Shown: positions 53,735 to 63,667, counted from the stretch's first letter. The stretch: 64,000 bases of DNA from Tardibacter chloracetimidivorans (GCF_001890385.1 NZ_CP018221.1:2095501-2159500), one strand, 5' to 3'. Translations and numbers: made by a program. Notes: generated by a model from the sequence alone, not told the origin.

Positions 53735-54748
53735 TCAAACCTCAAGAATTCGCTTCAAAGCGTCGCCCAGCCGTTTGGGGCCGGGGAAATATTCCCACTC
53801 GAAGGCATGAGGATATGGCGTGTCCCACCCTGTCACCCGTTCGACCGGCGCTTCCAGGTCGAAGAAACAATGTTCCTGAACCAGTGCGGCAAGCTCCGCG
53901 CCGAAGCCGCAGGTCCGCGTCGCCTCATGGACGACGACGCAGCGCCCCGTTTTTTGAACCGAGCGGGTGATCGTGCCCAAATCCAGAGGGACGAGCGAGC
54001 GAAGATCGATCACTTCGGCATCGACAGCGGTGCTCTCGGCCGCGGCCAACGCGACATGGACCATAGTTCCATAAGCGAGAACGCTGACGTCGGCGCCCGG
54101 CCGGACGATGTTGGCCTGTCCCAGCGGAATGGAGTAATGCCCCTCGGGCACCTCACTTGCCGGATGACCCGACCAAGGCATCACCGGCCTGTCATGATGC
54201 CCGTCGAAAGGACCGTTGTAGAGCCGCTTCGGCTCAAAAAACAGCACCGGGTCGTCGTCTTCGATCGCGGCGATCAGCAACCCCTTGGCGTCATAGGGCG
54301 TCGAGGGAATGACCGTCTTCAACCCCGCGACATGCGCAAAGATGCCCTCCGGCGATTGGCTGTGGGTCTGACCGCCGAAAATGCCCCCGCCATAGGGGCT
54401 GCGAACGGTGATGGGGGACCACCATTCGCCGGCAGTGCGGTAGCGTAAACGGGCCGCTTCGGAGATCAACTGGTCCGTCGCGGGATAGATATAGTCGGCG
54501 AACTGGATCTCGACGACAGGGCGCTTGCCATAAGCGCCCATGCCCACGGCGATGGCGACGATTCCGCCCTCCGCGATCGGAGTGTCGAAGACACGCTCAA
54601 TACCATGCTTCCGCTGCAAGCCCTCGGTTGCGCGAAACACGCCACCGAAAAACCCCACGTCCTGGCCAAATACGACCACTTGGGGATCTTGCTCGAGCGC
54701 AACATGCATCGCGTCATTGATCGCCTCGATCATCGTCATCTTTCGCAC
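53735..54748 (-). CDS. bkdA2: Branched-chain 2-oxoacid dehydrogenase E1 beta subunit
   Basis: The 337-residue protein shows the transketolase-like pyrimidine-binding region: VVVFGQDVGFFGGVFRATEG, RVFDTPIAEGGIVAIAVGM, EIQFADYIYPATDQLISEAA and RSPYGGGIFGGQTHSQSPEG, then the C-terminal DLRSLVPLD. The FGGVFRAT and GGQTHSQSPE segments are BCKDH-type. With E1 alpha it decarboxylates branched 2-oxo acids using thiamine diphosphate. Three starts are close together (GTG 54748, ATG 54739, ATG 54733); the E1-alpha stop is at 54752, so coupling holds for any of them. Confidence 0.92.
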   Translation of the reverse strand: MRKMTMIEAINDAMHVALEQDPQVVVFGQDVGFFGGVFRATEGLQRKHGIERVFDTPIAEGGIVAIAVGMGAYGKRPVVEIQFADYIYPATDQLISEAARLRYRTAGEWWSPITVRSPYGGGIFGGQTHSQSPEGIFAHVAGLKTVIPSTPYDAKGLLIAAIEDDDPVLFFEPKRLYNGPFDGHHDRPVMPWSGHPASEVPEGHYSIPLGQANIVRPGADVSVLAYGTMVHVALAAAESTAVDAEVIDLRSLVPLDLGTITRSVQKTGRCVVVHEATRTCGFGAELAALVQEHCFFDLEAPVERVTGWDTPYPHAFEWEYFPGPKRLGDALKRILEV

Positions 54749-54751
54749 GGG

Positions 54752-56002
<1,251 letters not shown>

Positions 56003-56012
56003 TCATTCGCAG

Positions 56013-56309
56013 CTATGTCGCCTGATCCGCTGCGGTAAGCAGGACTTCATGAACCAGCGTGCAGCTCCGCAGCGTCGCACTCACAAGCGCTGCCTCCTGC
56101 TCCGAAAGATCGCTGGTTTCGAACTCGATATGCATGTCCGGTGGGCAAAGCGTCGCCCGGAGACCTGTCGGAGTCACCGATCGCCGCGCGAGTTGGCCAA
56201 TCACGCGCGGCAAGGTTTGGGGGTCGGCCAGACCTCGGACCGTAAAATTGTGCGTCACGGAGTTGGGCTCGCGTCGTTCCGCCCAGCGAGTCGCAGCGCA
56301 TCGCTGCAA
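56013..56309 (-). CDS. Small ACT-like protein (resembles acetolactate-synthase small subunit, IlvM type)
   Basis: A frame of up to 98 residues lies 31 bases upstream of bkdA1 on the same strand. From THNFTVRGLADPQTLPRVIG on it reads like the beta-alpha-beta-beta-alpha-beta of a single ACT domain; the order of hydrophobic and conserved positions recalls IlvM. The annotated start is TTG 56309; a GTG just before THNF is an alternative and would give about 81 residues. An ACT domain beside branched-chain oxoacid dehydrogenase genes could sense a branched-chain amino acid. The family call is by eye and not firm. Confidence 0.5.
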   Translation of the reverse strand: MQRCAATRWAERREPNSVTHNFTVRGLADPQTLPRVIGQLARRSVTPTGLRATLCPPDMHIEFETSDLSEQEAALVSATLRSCTLVHEVLLTAADQAT

Positions 56310-56561
56310 AGATCGGTTTGGCTCGAACAGTGCCTGAAGCGGCGGCCCCTCACCGCCGGCCCGAGCATTCGTGAGTCGAGCGCGAGCAACCCGGACCGGC
56401 CTGACGATGGCTCATCCAACAGATGAAGCTGAGTTCGAAAACCCTGAGTATAGGTCGCTGCGACGTGATGAACCATGTCCGACTCCTCGGGAGCATGATA
56501 GGCGCGCATTCCGGAAATATCTTATCGAAGATTTGACACATGGACGGGATTTCAGAATAGA

Positions 56562-56574
56562 TTAGTCAGTCTAA
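56562..56574. promoter_or_regulatory. Possible Lrp/AsnC autoregulatory site
   Basis: TTAG-TCAGT-CTAA has 4-bp inverted arms around a 5-base centre and lies 20 bases upstream of the AsnC-type regulator, in the region shared with the bkd operon. Confidence 0.3.
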
Positions 56575-56594
56575 GACATATTTTGGAATTGATC

Positions 56595-57065
56595 ATGGCA
56601 GAGAATCTCGACAGGTACGAGTTACGCATCCTGGCGTTGCTTCAGGAGGATGCATCGCGGCCGACAACAGAGATTGCCGAGATTGTCGGCCTTTCCCAAG
56701 CGCCCTGCTGGCGTCGCATCCAGCGCTTGAAGGAGGCCGGCTATATCAAAAAGACCGTGTGCCTACTTGACCGCCGCAAGCTGGGTCTCAATGCCGAAAT
56801 ATTCGCACAGGTAAAGCTTTCTGCGAATGGTCGTGCCGATGTTTCCGGGTTTTCAGATGCAATAGGGCAATTTCCGGAAGTTATCGGCTGCTTCGTACTG
56901 CTAGGCTCAGTAGATTTTATGTTACGTATTGTCGCTGAGGACATCGAGGCGTACGAACGATTCTTTTTCGAAAAGCTGTCTCAAGTTCCTGGCGTCCAGG
57001 AAATCAATTCAATGGTTGCACTTTCGGAGATCAAAAATACGACCGCGTTTCCCCTCGTGATCTGA
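56595..57065 (+). CDS. Lrp/AsnC-family transcriptional regulator (BkdR-like)
   Basis: The 156-residue protein has the Lrp architecture: N-terminal HTH (DRYELRILALLQEDASRPTT, EIVGLSQAPCWRRIQRLKEAGYI) and a C-terminal RAM/ACT-like domain (FAQVKLSAN, FPEVIGCFVLLGSVDFMLRIVAEDIEAYERF). It is divergent from the bkd genes, as BkdR is in Pseudomonas, so control of branched-chain oxoacid dehydrogenase by amino acids is the likely role. The start at ATG 56595 is preferred over a TTG at 56583. Confidence 0.85.
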   Translation: MAENLDRYELRILALLQEDASRPTTEIAEIVGLSQAPCWRRIQRLKEAGYIKKTVCLLDRRKLGLNAEIFAQVKLSANGRADVSGFSDAIGQFPEVIGCFVLLGSVDFMLRIVAEDIEAYERFFFEKLSQVPGVQEINSMVALSEIKNTTAFPLVI

Positions 57066-57202
57066 TCCGCCCCTATCGAGTGAGCCAAGGTTATTCACGC
57101 CGGGCGCCGCCACCCGCCAGCGCAAACCAAAGTCGGCGCCAACGGGCTTGCTACCCGGTCGCAGATTGATAGATTGAGCCTTCTAATAAAAAGACGTCAA
57201 TT

Positions 57203-57802
57203 ATGCGCAAGCTCGATCCGGTCAAGCACGAGGAAAAGCGACGGGAGATCCTGAACGCCGCAGAGCGCTGCTTCGTGCGCGACGGATTGCAGGGCGCAAG
57301 CATCTCAAGCATCTGCGCAGAGGCCCGTATCAGTCCCGGTCACCTCTACCACTATTTCACCAGCAAGGAGGCGATCGTCAGTGCGATGATCGAAGTCCGC
57401 CTTGAAGAGGCCGCCGCTCGCTTTACCAAACTTGCCGAAGGAGCAGACGTGCTGAGCGCCCTTTTCTGCGAGATAGAAGTCACACGATCGGGACATCCTC
57501 GGCTGGTGCTGGAGGCATTATCGGAAGCCAATCGAAATCCCGCAATGGCAAAGGCTTTGCAAAAGCACACAAAAGGCGTGCATTCTCTCCTCGCCGATCT
57601 GCTCGGAAAAGGGCAGGCGGCGGGCGCGATTGATCCCACCCTGGATCGGCATATGACGGCGTCCCTCCTGATCAGCATGATCGACGGGTCCAGAACCTTG
57701 TCTCTGCGCGATCCGAAACTGGACGTGAAGGAAGCGACCAAAGCGCTTGAGACGATGATAGTCCGCTATCTGGCTCCGACCTCGGCCCAGCGGAAACACT
57801 GA
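57203..57802 (+). CDS. TetR-family regulator of an efflux operon
   Basis: The 199-residue protein has a TetR HTH at about residues 13-58 (REILNAAERCFVRDGLQGAS, ICAEARISPGHLYHYFTSKE) and a helical C-terminal domain. The ISPGHLYHYF variant is common in BetI/AcrR-like repressors. It lies upstream of the outer-membrane efflux gene, and two similar inverted sites (57936-57953 and 57986-58004) stand between them, so it is the natural repressor of that operon. Confidence 0.82.
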   Translation: MRKLDPVKHEEKRREILNAAERCFVRDGLQGASISSICAEARISPGHLYHYFTSKEAIVSAMIEVRLEEAAARFTKLAEGADVLSALFCEIEVTRSGHPRLVLEALSEANRNPAMAKALQKHTKGVHSLLADLLGKGQAAGAIDPTLDRHMTASLLISMIDGSRTLSLRDPKLDVKEATKALETMIVRYLAPTSAQRKH

Positions 57803-57935
57803 TCCGCCATGCCACCGCCGCCTCCGCAGAAGCCGGCTGACCGATCCCTGATGGAGAACAGGCTCCGCGAGCATGTCCGGCGGAAGTTGCGCCACGAGCG
57901 CGCGGCGGAGGCAACGCAGCGCCCTTGAACATAAA

Positions 57936-57953
57936 TTAGAGTGCATGCTCTAA
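57936..57953. promoter_or_regulatory. TetR operator, site 1
   Basis: TTAGAG-TGCATG-CTCTAA has perfect 6-bp arms. It shares AGAGTG-ATG-TC with site 2. Confidence 0.6.
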
Positions 57954-57985
57954 TAATGCTTGCCGCGGCCACATCTTCCTTATAA

Positions 57986-58004
57986 CTAGAGTGAATGTTC
58001 GATC
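57986..58004. promoter_or_regulatory. TetR operator, site 2
   Basis: CTAGAGTGAATGTTCGATC matches site 1 over AGAGTGnATGyTC. It covers the GTG at 57991, which argues that the efflux gene starts further down. Confidence 0.5.
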
Positions 58005-58059
58005 TATTGATTGGCAAGCGAGCCGTTTTTCCCGGCTCCCCAAAATGCCGGCTGACGGC

Positions 58060-59631
58060 ATGAGCCAAGCTCTGCAATGGCGCCTGGGCGGCCTCTTGAC
58101 GCTGGCGCTGATGGCGACGCTGTTGATGGGCTGCGCGACCCAACCGGCGTACGAGAAGCCCGACTTGAACATGGCCTCCGCGTGGGACAACGGCGGACAG
58201 CCGATGTCAGCGTCGGTCGCCTCCGACGCCGTAGATCATGCCTGGTGGAAAACGCTGGGTGATCCAGCGATCGATGCGCTCGTCGAAGCTGCACTTATCG
58301 ATAATCCGACGCTCGGGCAGGCCATCGCCCGAATGGACCAGGCTCGCGCGACGGCGCGCGTGTCCGATGCACAGCGCTTGCCGCAGATTTCGGTCAATGG
58401 AAGCGTAGCCCGAGCACGGACGGGCGGCGCTCAAACCGGCGGCGGCGCACTCACGACCAAGCAAAGCACCGCAACGCTGGGCACTGGGCTGAGCTGGGAA
58501 CTTGATCTCTGGGGGCGCCTGAAGGAAACCTCGCGCGCTGCCGAGGGTCGCCTCGGCGCGCGTACCGCCGATGCCGCACAGGCACGGCTTTCTCTATCGG
58601 GTCAGATCGCGGACGCTGTTCTGCGCCTGCGCGCTTGCCATTTCTCGCTCACGGTCCGGGACCGCGACATCGCCGCCCGCGAACTCGAACTCGCGGTGAC
58701 CCGCGAACGGCTAGCACACGGAAATGTCGCGCCGGTCGAGGCGGCCAATGCGACCAGCAATCTTGCAACGGCGCGCACAGATCGGATCAGCCAGCAGGAA
58801 GCGTGCGCCCGCATCGTCAATGAACTGGTCGCACTGGGCGGTCGCGACGCATCGGTCGTCCGAACGCTCGTCATGACTCCGGCGAGCAGCAGCGTGGTCC
58901 TGCCCTCGACTCTGACCAAAACAAGCAGACTAGCGCCGATTCCGGACGTCGATTCGGGCGCGATAATTCCGGAGCCGCCGCCCCTCACGCTCGCTTTACC
59001 CGCCACCATCCTCCTCGGGCACCCGAATGTCGTGGCCGCGGAGCGCGAGGCCGCCGCCCGCTGGGCGGAAATCGGAGTGGCGCGTGCTGATCGGCTGCCC
59101 CGGATTGATCTTGTCGGACTCCTTACCGGCAACTGGATTCGGATGCTGGGATCCACCACCAGCTTCGACACCTGGTCAACGGGCGCGGAGCTTTCCGGCC
59201 CTCTCTTCGACGGCGGGACAGGCGCGGCCAATGTGCGCGGCGCGCAGGCACGCTACCGCGAGGCAGCCGAAGCGCTTCGCGGCGCCGTTCGCACGGCTAC
59301 GCGGGATGTCGAAGACGCGCTGGCCGGCCAGCAGTCGGCGCAGCAGCGGGTCGTCACCTCCCGGCAGGCCGTGGAAGCCGCCCGCGCCGCCTTGCGCGCC
59401 AACGAAGCGCGCTGGCGCGCCGGCGCGATCAGCATGTTCGAACTCGAGGACTCGCGGCGGCAGTTCAACGGAGCCCAAGAGAGCGCGATAGCGGCCGCCC
59501 GCGATGGCGCCCAGGCCTGGGTCGCGCTGGTCCGCGCCGCAGGCGGCCGGGTCAGCTTGCAGGCTGCGGCCGTGACAGGCTCTGAAACCATTCCTTCTCA
59601 ACCCGATCAAGGCGGGGCGCAGCGGCGATGA
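58060..59631 (+). CDS. NodT/OprM-type outer-membrane efflux lipoprotein
   Basis: The frame is open from GTG 57991, but the operator overlap and the signal sequence favour ATG 58060 (or 58045). From there the protein (523 residues) has a lipoprotein signal (LLTLALMATLLMGC, lipid-attached Cys) and two outer-membrane-efflux (OEP) repeats: DHAWWKTLGDPAIDALVEAA, TLGQAIARMDQARAT, LSWELDLWGRLKE, and ARWAEIGVARADRLPRIDL, FDGGTGAANVRGAQARYRE. It forms the TolC-like channel of an RND or similar pump. Its stop overlaps the membrane-fusion gene by 4 bases. The pump gene itself is missing. Confidence 0.85.
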   Translation: MSQALQWRLGGLLTLALMATLLMGCATQPAYEKPDLNMASAWDNGGQPMSASVASDAVDHAWWKTLGDPAIDALVEAALIDNPTLGQAIARMDQARATARVSDAQRLPQISVNGSVARARTGGAQTGGGALTTKQSTATLGTGLSWELDLWGRLKETSRAAEGRLGARTADAAQARLSLSGQIADAVLRLRACHFSLTVRDRDIAARELELAVTRERLAHGNVAPVEAANATSNLATARTDRISQQEACARIVNELVALGGRDASVVRTLVMTPASSSVVLPSTLTKTSRLAPIPDVDSGAIIPEPPPLTLALPATILLGHPNVVAAEREAAARWAEIGVARADRLPRIDLVGLLTGNWIRMLGSTTSFDTWSTGAELSGPLFDGGTGAANVRGAQARYREAAEALRGAVRTATRDVEDALAGQQSAQQRVVTSRQAVEAARAALRANEARWRAGAISMFELEDSRRQFNGAQESAIAAARDGAQAWVALVRAAGGRVSLQAAAVTGSETIPSQPDQGGAQRR

Positions 59632-60284
59632 CCAATCTACTTCTCAAGCCAGCGGGTTCGCGGGCCCGGCGGCAGCGTTTCGTCTATTTCGCCGCGGGCG
59701 CAGCGCTGCTGATCGCCGCCGGCGTTGCTGTCGTCGCCGTCATGCGCGAGCCCTCTCGCCTGCCGACAACCGCCCAGCCTGTGGCCGCCCTGACCGTCAC
59801 CGAAGCGACCGCTCGCCGTGCGTCTTGGCCCATGACCGTCGAGGCATCCGGCGCGATTGCGCCATGGCAGGAAGCGAGCATCGGCACGCAGATCGGCGGC
59901 TATCAGCTGATCGACGTGCGAGTGAATGTCGGCGACCGGGTTCGTAAAGGGCAGGTCCTTGCCCGTCTCGATCCCGCGCTCCTCAAAGCCGAAGAAGCCC
60001 AGTTACGCGCCAGCTACGATCAGGCCGAGGCCAATCGACAGCGCGCGCTCAGCCTCCAGGCCAGTGGCGGCGTCAGCGATCAGGATGTCCTGCAATATGT
60101 AACACAGGCGAGGACCGCGGCGGCGGCGCTTGCCGCGAAGCGTCTGCAGTTGCGCTACACGAGCGTGGTCGCGCCTGATGACGGCGTCATCAGCGCCCGC
60201 ACCGCCACCCTTGGAGCCGTCGCACCGGCCGGACAGGAATTCTTCCGCGCGGCAATCCTCGACCACCTTTGTCGCACGCAGTAG
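59628..60284 (+). pseudogene. RND efflux membrane-fusion protein, 3'-truncated
   Basis: The 218-residue product has a membrane anchor (FVYFAAGAALLIAAGVAVVA), the lipoyl-like strand (GAIAPWQEASIGTQIGGYQL, GDRVRKGQVLARLDP), the alpha hairpin and the returning APDDGVISARTATLGAVAPAGQEFFR. Family members continue for another 150 or so residues with beta-barrel and membrane-proximal domains, but here homology stops at FFR and the frame ends 12 codons later. No RND permease follows. A deletion or rearrangement with an endpoint near 60243 is the simplest reading. The truncated protein could hardly work in a tripartite pump. Confidence 0.75.
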
Positions 60285-60328
60285 CGCCTCGTCGGGGCCG
60301 AAGCGCATAGGGCGTCCTCATTTATTGA

Positions 60329-60345
60329 ATTACATATATTGTAAT
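60329..60345. promoter_or_regulatory. Palindromic operator before the peroxiredoxin/ArsR pair
   Basis: ATTACA-TATAT-TGTAAT has perfect 6-bp arms, 69 bases before the peroxiredoxin start. AT-rich inverted repeats of this kind are usual ArsR-family sites, so the ArsR gene in the same operon may bind it. Confidence 0.5.
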
Positions 60346-60413
60346 AATGTTAGATGCCTTGCGTCAAGGGCCTGCAACGCCGACATTGTTAGTTCGCGAC
60401 CGAAAGGCTGAAT

Positions 60414-61055
60414 GTGACTCCAGACCTACCTGCTTGTTCTCCGCTGCGCCTCGGTGAGGAGGCGCCTGATTTCACCGCCCGCTCGACACGCGGGGTGGTG
60501 TCGCTCTCAGACTACAGAGGGCGATGGCTCGCCCTATTCTCGCACCCGGCCGACTTCACGCCGGTGTGCACAAGCGAATTCGTGGCAATCGCGCGCGCTT
60601 CCGACCGATTCTCCGCAATGGGTTGTGAGTTGATGGCTGTATCCGTGGACAGCCTCTTCTCACACCTGGCCTGGATCCGCGCCATCAAAGACCGGTTCGA
60701 CGTTACTGTAGAGTTTCCGATCATTGAGGACCCAACCCTGCAGATCGCTCGCGCCTATGGAATGGTTGGCGCTAACGCCGTGGACGCAAGTGCCGTTCGC
60801 GCGACCTATTTCCTGGACCCGGAAGGCATACTTCGTGCGTCCACCTGGTATCCTTTGAGCGTAGGACGCTCGGTCGAAGAGATGCTGCGGCTAGTGGCGG
60901 CACTTCAGCGCGTGCACGATGGCACTACCCTTGCTCCCGAAGGGTGGCGGCCGGGCGATGACCTCCTTGCCGTGCCCAGCCAAGACATCGATGACGTGCT
61001 GGCTGCGCCCGATGGAACCGACTGGTTCTACACGCTCGTAAGGGACCCACGCTGA
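60414..61055 (+). CDS. Peroxiredoxin (AhpC/TSA family, Prx6-like)
   Basis: The 213-residue protein has the peroxidatic Cys in SHPADFTPVCTSEF (PxxxTxxC), the SVDSLFSHLAWI segment and a C-terminal extension (ALQRVHDGTTLAPEGWRPGD) typical of the 1-Cys/Prx6 group. No second resolving Cys is seen. It reduces H2O2 or organic peroxides. The start is GTG 60414 after GAAAGG. Its stop overlaps the ArsR start, so both are expressed together. Confidence 0.9.
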   Translation: MTPDLPACSPLRLGEEAPDFTARSTRGVVSLSDYRGRWLALFSHPADFTPVCTSEFVAIARASDRFSAMGCELMAVSVDSLFSHLAWIRAIKDRFDVTVEFPIIEDPTLQIARAYGMVGANAVDASAVRATYFLDPEGILRASTWYPLSVGRSVEEMLRLVAALQRVHDGTTLAPEGWRPGDDLLAVPSQDIDDVLAAPDGTDWFYTLVRDPR

Positions 61056-61432
61056 TGGCTGATATTCGCCTTCAGGATCTGGGGGCTGCTGCCGAGCTTT
61101 TGCGCGCGCTTGCGCACGAGCTCAGACTCGAATTGCTGCGAGCGCTGACCGACGGTGAACGATCGGTCGGCGAGATCGAGAAGATTACTGGCATCACCCA
61201 GCCCGGCCTTAGCCAGCAATTGGGCATTCTGCGCAAGGCCGAGCTCGTCGAGACTCGCCGCAAAGCCAAACTCGTCTTCTATCGTATCAATCAGGATCGT
61301 ATTGCCGAGGTGAGTGCGCTGTTCCGCGCTTTTGCCGCCACAATAGTTACCTCACAGCAACGTGTGGCGACAGGGAGGATGCCTGCCGGCGGTGGGGCGG
61401 CGATGTTTGCCAAGGTCACGAATGGGGCTTGA
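61055..61432 (+). CDS. ArsR-family transcriptional regulator
   Basis: The 125-residue protein is a winged-helix ArsR regulator: LRALAHELRLELLRALTDGE, SVGEIEKITGITQPGLSQQL, GILRKAELVETRRKAKLVFY. It contains no cysteine at all, so it is neither a classical metal sensor nor a BigR/SqrR-type thiol sensor. The signal it reads is therefore unclear. It is coupled to the peroxiredoxin gene (shared base of TGATG). Confidence 0.85.
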   Translation: MADIRLQDLGAAAELLRALAHELRLELLRALTDGERSVGEIEKITGITQPGLSQQLGILRKAELVETRRKAKLVFYRINQDRIAEVSALFRAFAATIVTSQQRVATGRMPAGGGAAMFAKVTNGA

Positions 61433-61777
61433 CCCCGGATTCCCCGGCGGCCCACACTGCCTCGCAACCTGTTACGCGCCAGGCGAAGCCATGATCGGCA
61501 CGCACCCACTGCTGGCGCGGCGTCAACTCTCCCTCCGTGCATTCAGCCGCTAGACAGGCCGAGTTAAGCGTCCTTGTCATTTACCAGATCAATAACGGCA
61601 TTGATGCCCATGCGTTGCCGTTTTCCACATCGAAAGGCTAAATCAAAAGGCAGGACGTGTTCATCACTCGAATGGCGCGAATGTCGTTCTTCTAGGCTAG
61701 GTGACGCATGTCAGTCGGGAAATCTGAATTCTCAAAGCAGACCCCGACGCCGATAAAAGACTGAACAGAGAGGCAGT
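61433..61777. other. Intergenic region
   Basis: These 345 bases between the ArsR and SDR genes show no supported gene, repeat or operator. The SDR ribosome site (GAGAGG) is at its end. Confidence 0.5.
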
Positions 61778-62530
61778 ATGACAAAATCATTCGAAGGCAA
61801 GGTTGCGATGATTACGGGTGCCGCTTCCGGTATTGGAGAGGCAGCCGCCATCCTCTTTGCGAAGAATGGCGCGCGAACAGTCGTTGCCGACCGCGATCCA
61901 GACAAGGGCGAGGCGGTTGCCGAAGCCATTCGCCAGTCGGGTGGCGACGCATTCTTCCACCAGGTGGACGTTGCCGATGGAGAACAGGTCCGCGGCCTCA
62001 TCGCTGCGACGGTTGAGCGCTACGGGAGGCTGGACTGCGCGTACAACAACGCAGGAGTCGGTGGCCCGGCGGCCGAAATCGCCGATACCGAGGAGAAGGA
62101 CTTCGACCAGATCGTCGCGGTCAACTTCAAGGGTGCCTGGCTGTGCATGAAGTATGAGATTGAGCACATGTTGCAGAATGGCGGCGGCTCGATCGTCAAT
62201 ACCGCTTCGGGCGCCGGGTTGATCAGCATGCCGGCGATCGCGATCTATTCCGCGTCAAAGGCGGCGACCATCCACATGACTCGCGTCGCCGGGCTGACCT
62301 ATGCCAAGCGCGGCATTCGCGTGAATTGCGTCTGCCCCGGCACGGTCAACACGCCCGCGATCCACGCGATGGGCATCCCCGACGTCGAGAATTTCTTCGC
62401 CCAGGATGTACCGATGGGCAGGCTGGGCACACCGGAGGAGATCGCCAACGGCGCACTATGGCTGTGCTCGGACGAGGCACGTTATGTAACGGGCGTCGTC
62501 CTGCCGGTGGATGGCGGAAGGGTCGCCTGA
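61778..62530 (+). CDS. Short-chain dehydrogenase/reductase (LinC/LinX- or FabG-like)
   Basis: This 250-residue SDR has ITGAASGIG, acidic beta-2 end (VAD, NAD type), NNAGVGGP, catalytic Ser in VNTASGAG and Tyr-x3-Lys in YSASK, and ends VTGVVLPVDGG. In general look it is close to the sphingomonad diol dehydrogenases such as LinC/LinX, though many FabG-like enzymes look the same. It is followed 42 bases later by a SnoaL-like gene. Substrate not assigned. Confidence 0.82.
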   Translation: MTKSFEGKVAMITGAASGIGEAAAILFAKNGARTVVADRDPDKGEAVAEAIRQSGGDAFFHQVDVADGEQVRGLIAATVERYGRLDCAYNNAGVGGPAAEIADTEEKDFDQIVAVNFKGAWLCMKYEIEHMLQNGGGSIVNTASGAGLISMPAIAIYSASKAATIHMTRVAGLTYAKRGIRVNCVCPGTVNTPAIHAMGIPDVENFFAQDVPMGRLGTPEEIANGALWLCSDEARYVTGVVLPVDGGRVA

Positions 62531-62572
62531 ACAAGACTTCAAATTCACTCAGATAAGGCAAGGAATGCCATT

Positions 62573-63046
62573 ATGGATATTCGCGAAGAGAATAAAAAGA
62601 TTGTCGAGAAATTCTTCGGCTACCTCCAAAGCCCGCTCCCCTCGGGATCGGATCTCGTGGAGATGAAGAACATGTTCAGCGATGACGCGGTCTGGGAAAT
62701 GCCGTTCATGCCTGCGCCGCTCGAGAAGGCCATACCTGGCCGGGCCCTTATTGGCCATTTTCTCGACTGGTTCTTCGCAGCGGTTCCCGACATGCGGATA
62801 TCCGACCGTGTTGTCCACCCGACCCTGGACCCGAACCTGTTCGTCATCGAGTTCAAGGCCAACGCCACGGTGACCATGACCGGCAAACCGTACAACCAGA
62901 CCTACATTCTCAACATGCAGATCCGGGACGGCAAGCTGGCCCTGCTGCGCGAGCATTTTGACTCGATGGTCGTGTGGGAATCGTTCGGCGGATATGACGG
63001 CCTTCTGGAAGGCGGAGCGAAGATACAGGAAGCGGCTGCCGCTTGA
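62573..63046 (+). CDS. SnoaL-like / NTF2-fold protein
   Basis: The 157-residue protein reads as an NTF2-like cone: an N-terminal helix (NKKIVEKFFGYLQ), MFSDDAVWEMPFMPAP, ALIGHFLDWFFAAVPDMRI and a last strand pair (NMQIRDGKLALLREHFDSMVVW). Such proteins act as polyketide cyclases, ketosteroid isomerases or dehydratases. It is paired with the SDR upstream, a common combination in which the NTF2 protein dehydrates or isomerises the SDR product. No residue set allows a firm reaction. Confidence 0.72.
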   Translation: MDIREENKKIVEKFFGYLQSPLPSGSDLVEMKNMFSDDAVWEMPFMPAPLEKAIPGRALIGHFLDWFFAAVPDMRISDRVVHPTLDPNLFVIEFKANATVTMTGKPYNQTYILNMQIRDGKLALLREHFDSMVVWESFGGYDGLLEGGAKIQEAAAA

Positions 63047-63114
63047 TGTCAGGAGACGGGCGACGGATTACATCATGCCGTCGTCTTTCCCTGGTTCATC
63101 GCGATTGTTTCTTG

Positions 63115-63430
63115 TTTTTTCAATGACATCAGCTGGCGCGGTGCGGATGGAGCACCGCGCCAGTCGACCAGGCGAGGATCTGCGGTGCGTTCGGCGGCTG
63201 GAGCCAGACCGAGCGACCAGCGCCGCCGCCGGACCCCGGGTACGGTAAGGGGTAGGAGAGCGGTGCGGGTTTGTTCGCCCCTCTCCCCATGGCGCGCTGG
63301 CGCGCCATTGTCAGACAGGCGTGCGCGAGCATGGCCAAAGTCGTGTGGCGGCACCGGCCGGTCCAGCAACCCACCTCATCATCTCGAAGCGATCTCCCGG
63401 TAGCCTTAAAGCAAGCTCGATCGTCCAGTG
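63115..63430 (-). pseudogene. IS701-family transposase relic (C-terminal part)
   Basis: On the minus strand, pieces in two frames follow the C terminus of IS701-type transposases: EVGCWTGRCRHTTLAMLAHA, then after a frame change ALLPLTVPGVRRRRW, then back to LQPPNAPQILAWS. The order and spacing match, but frameshifts make it non-functional. No terminal repeats were recognised. Confidence 0.55.
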
Positions 63431-63589
63431 ACGCGCTTCGGGATGGTGGTCCGGCTCGGTGTCGGCTCGCGCCTGCCCGAAGCGCCTGAGACTGGTGGTC
63501 CAAGTCGCCAACCACAAGTGCATTCATCACCTGATGTGCAAGCATGATCTGCACAGCTGCGCCGGCGGCGGCATTATATCACCACCACC

Positions 63590-63667
63590 GGCAATGCTTT
63601 CGCGGCGTTCAATGGCCGCTTTCGGGGCGGATGGCTGAACACCCACTGGTTCCTGTCCCCGACGTGA
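63590..63667 (+). pseudogene. IS3-family transposase (orfB) fragment
   Basis: A 25-codon piece reading GNAFAAFNGRFRGGWLNTHW followed by FLSPT and a stop resembles the NAFIESFNGRFRDECLN-HWF region of IS3-type integrase-core transposases. It is a short decayed remnant with no matching flanks. Confidence 0.5.
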
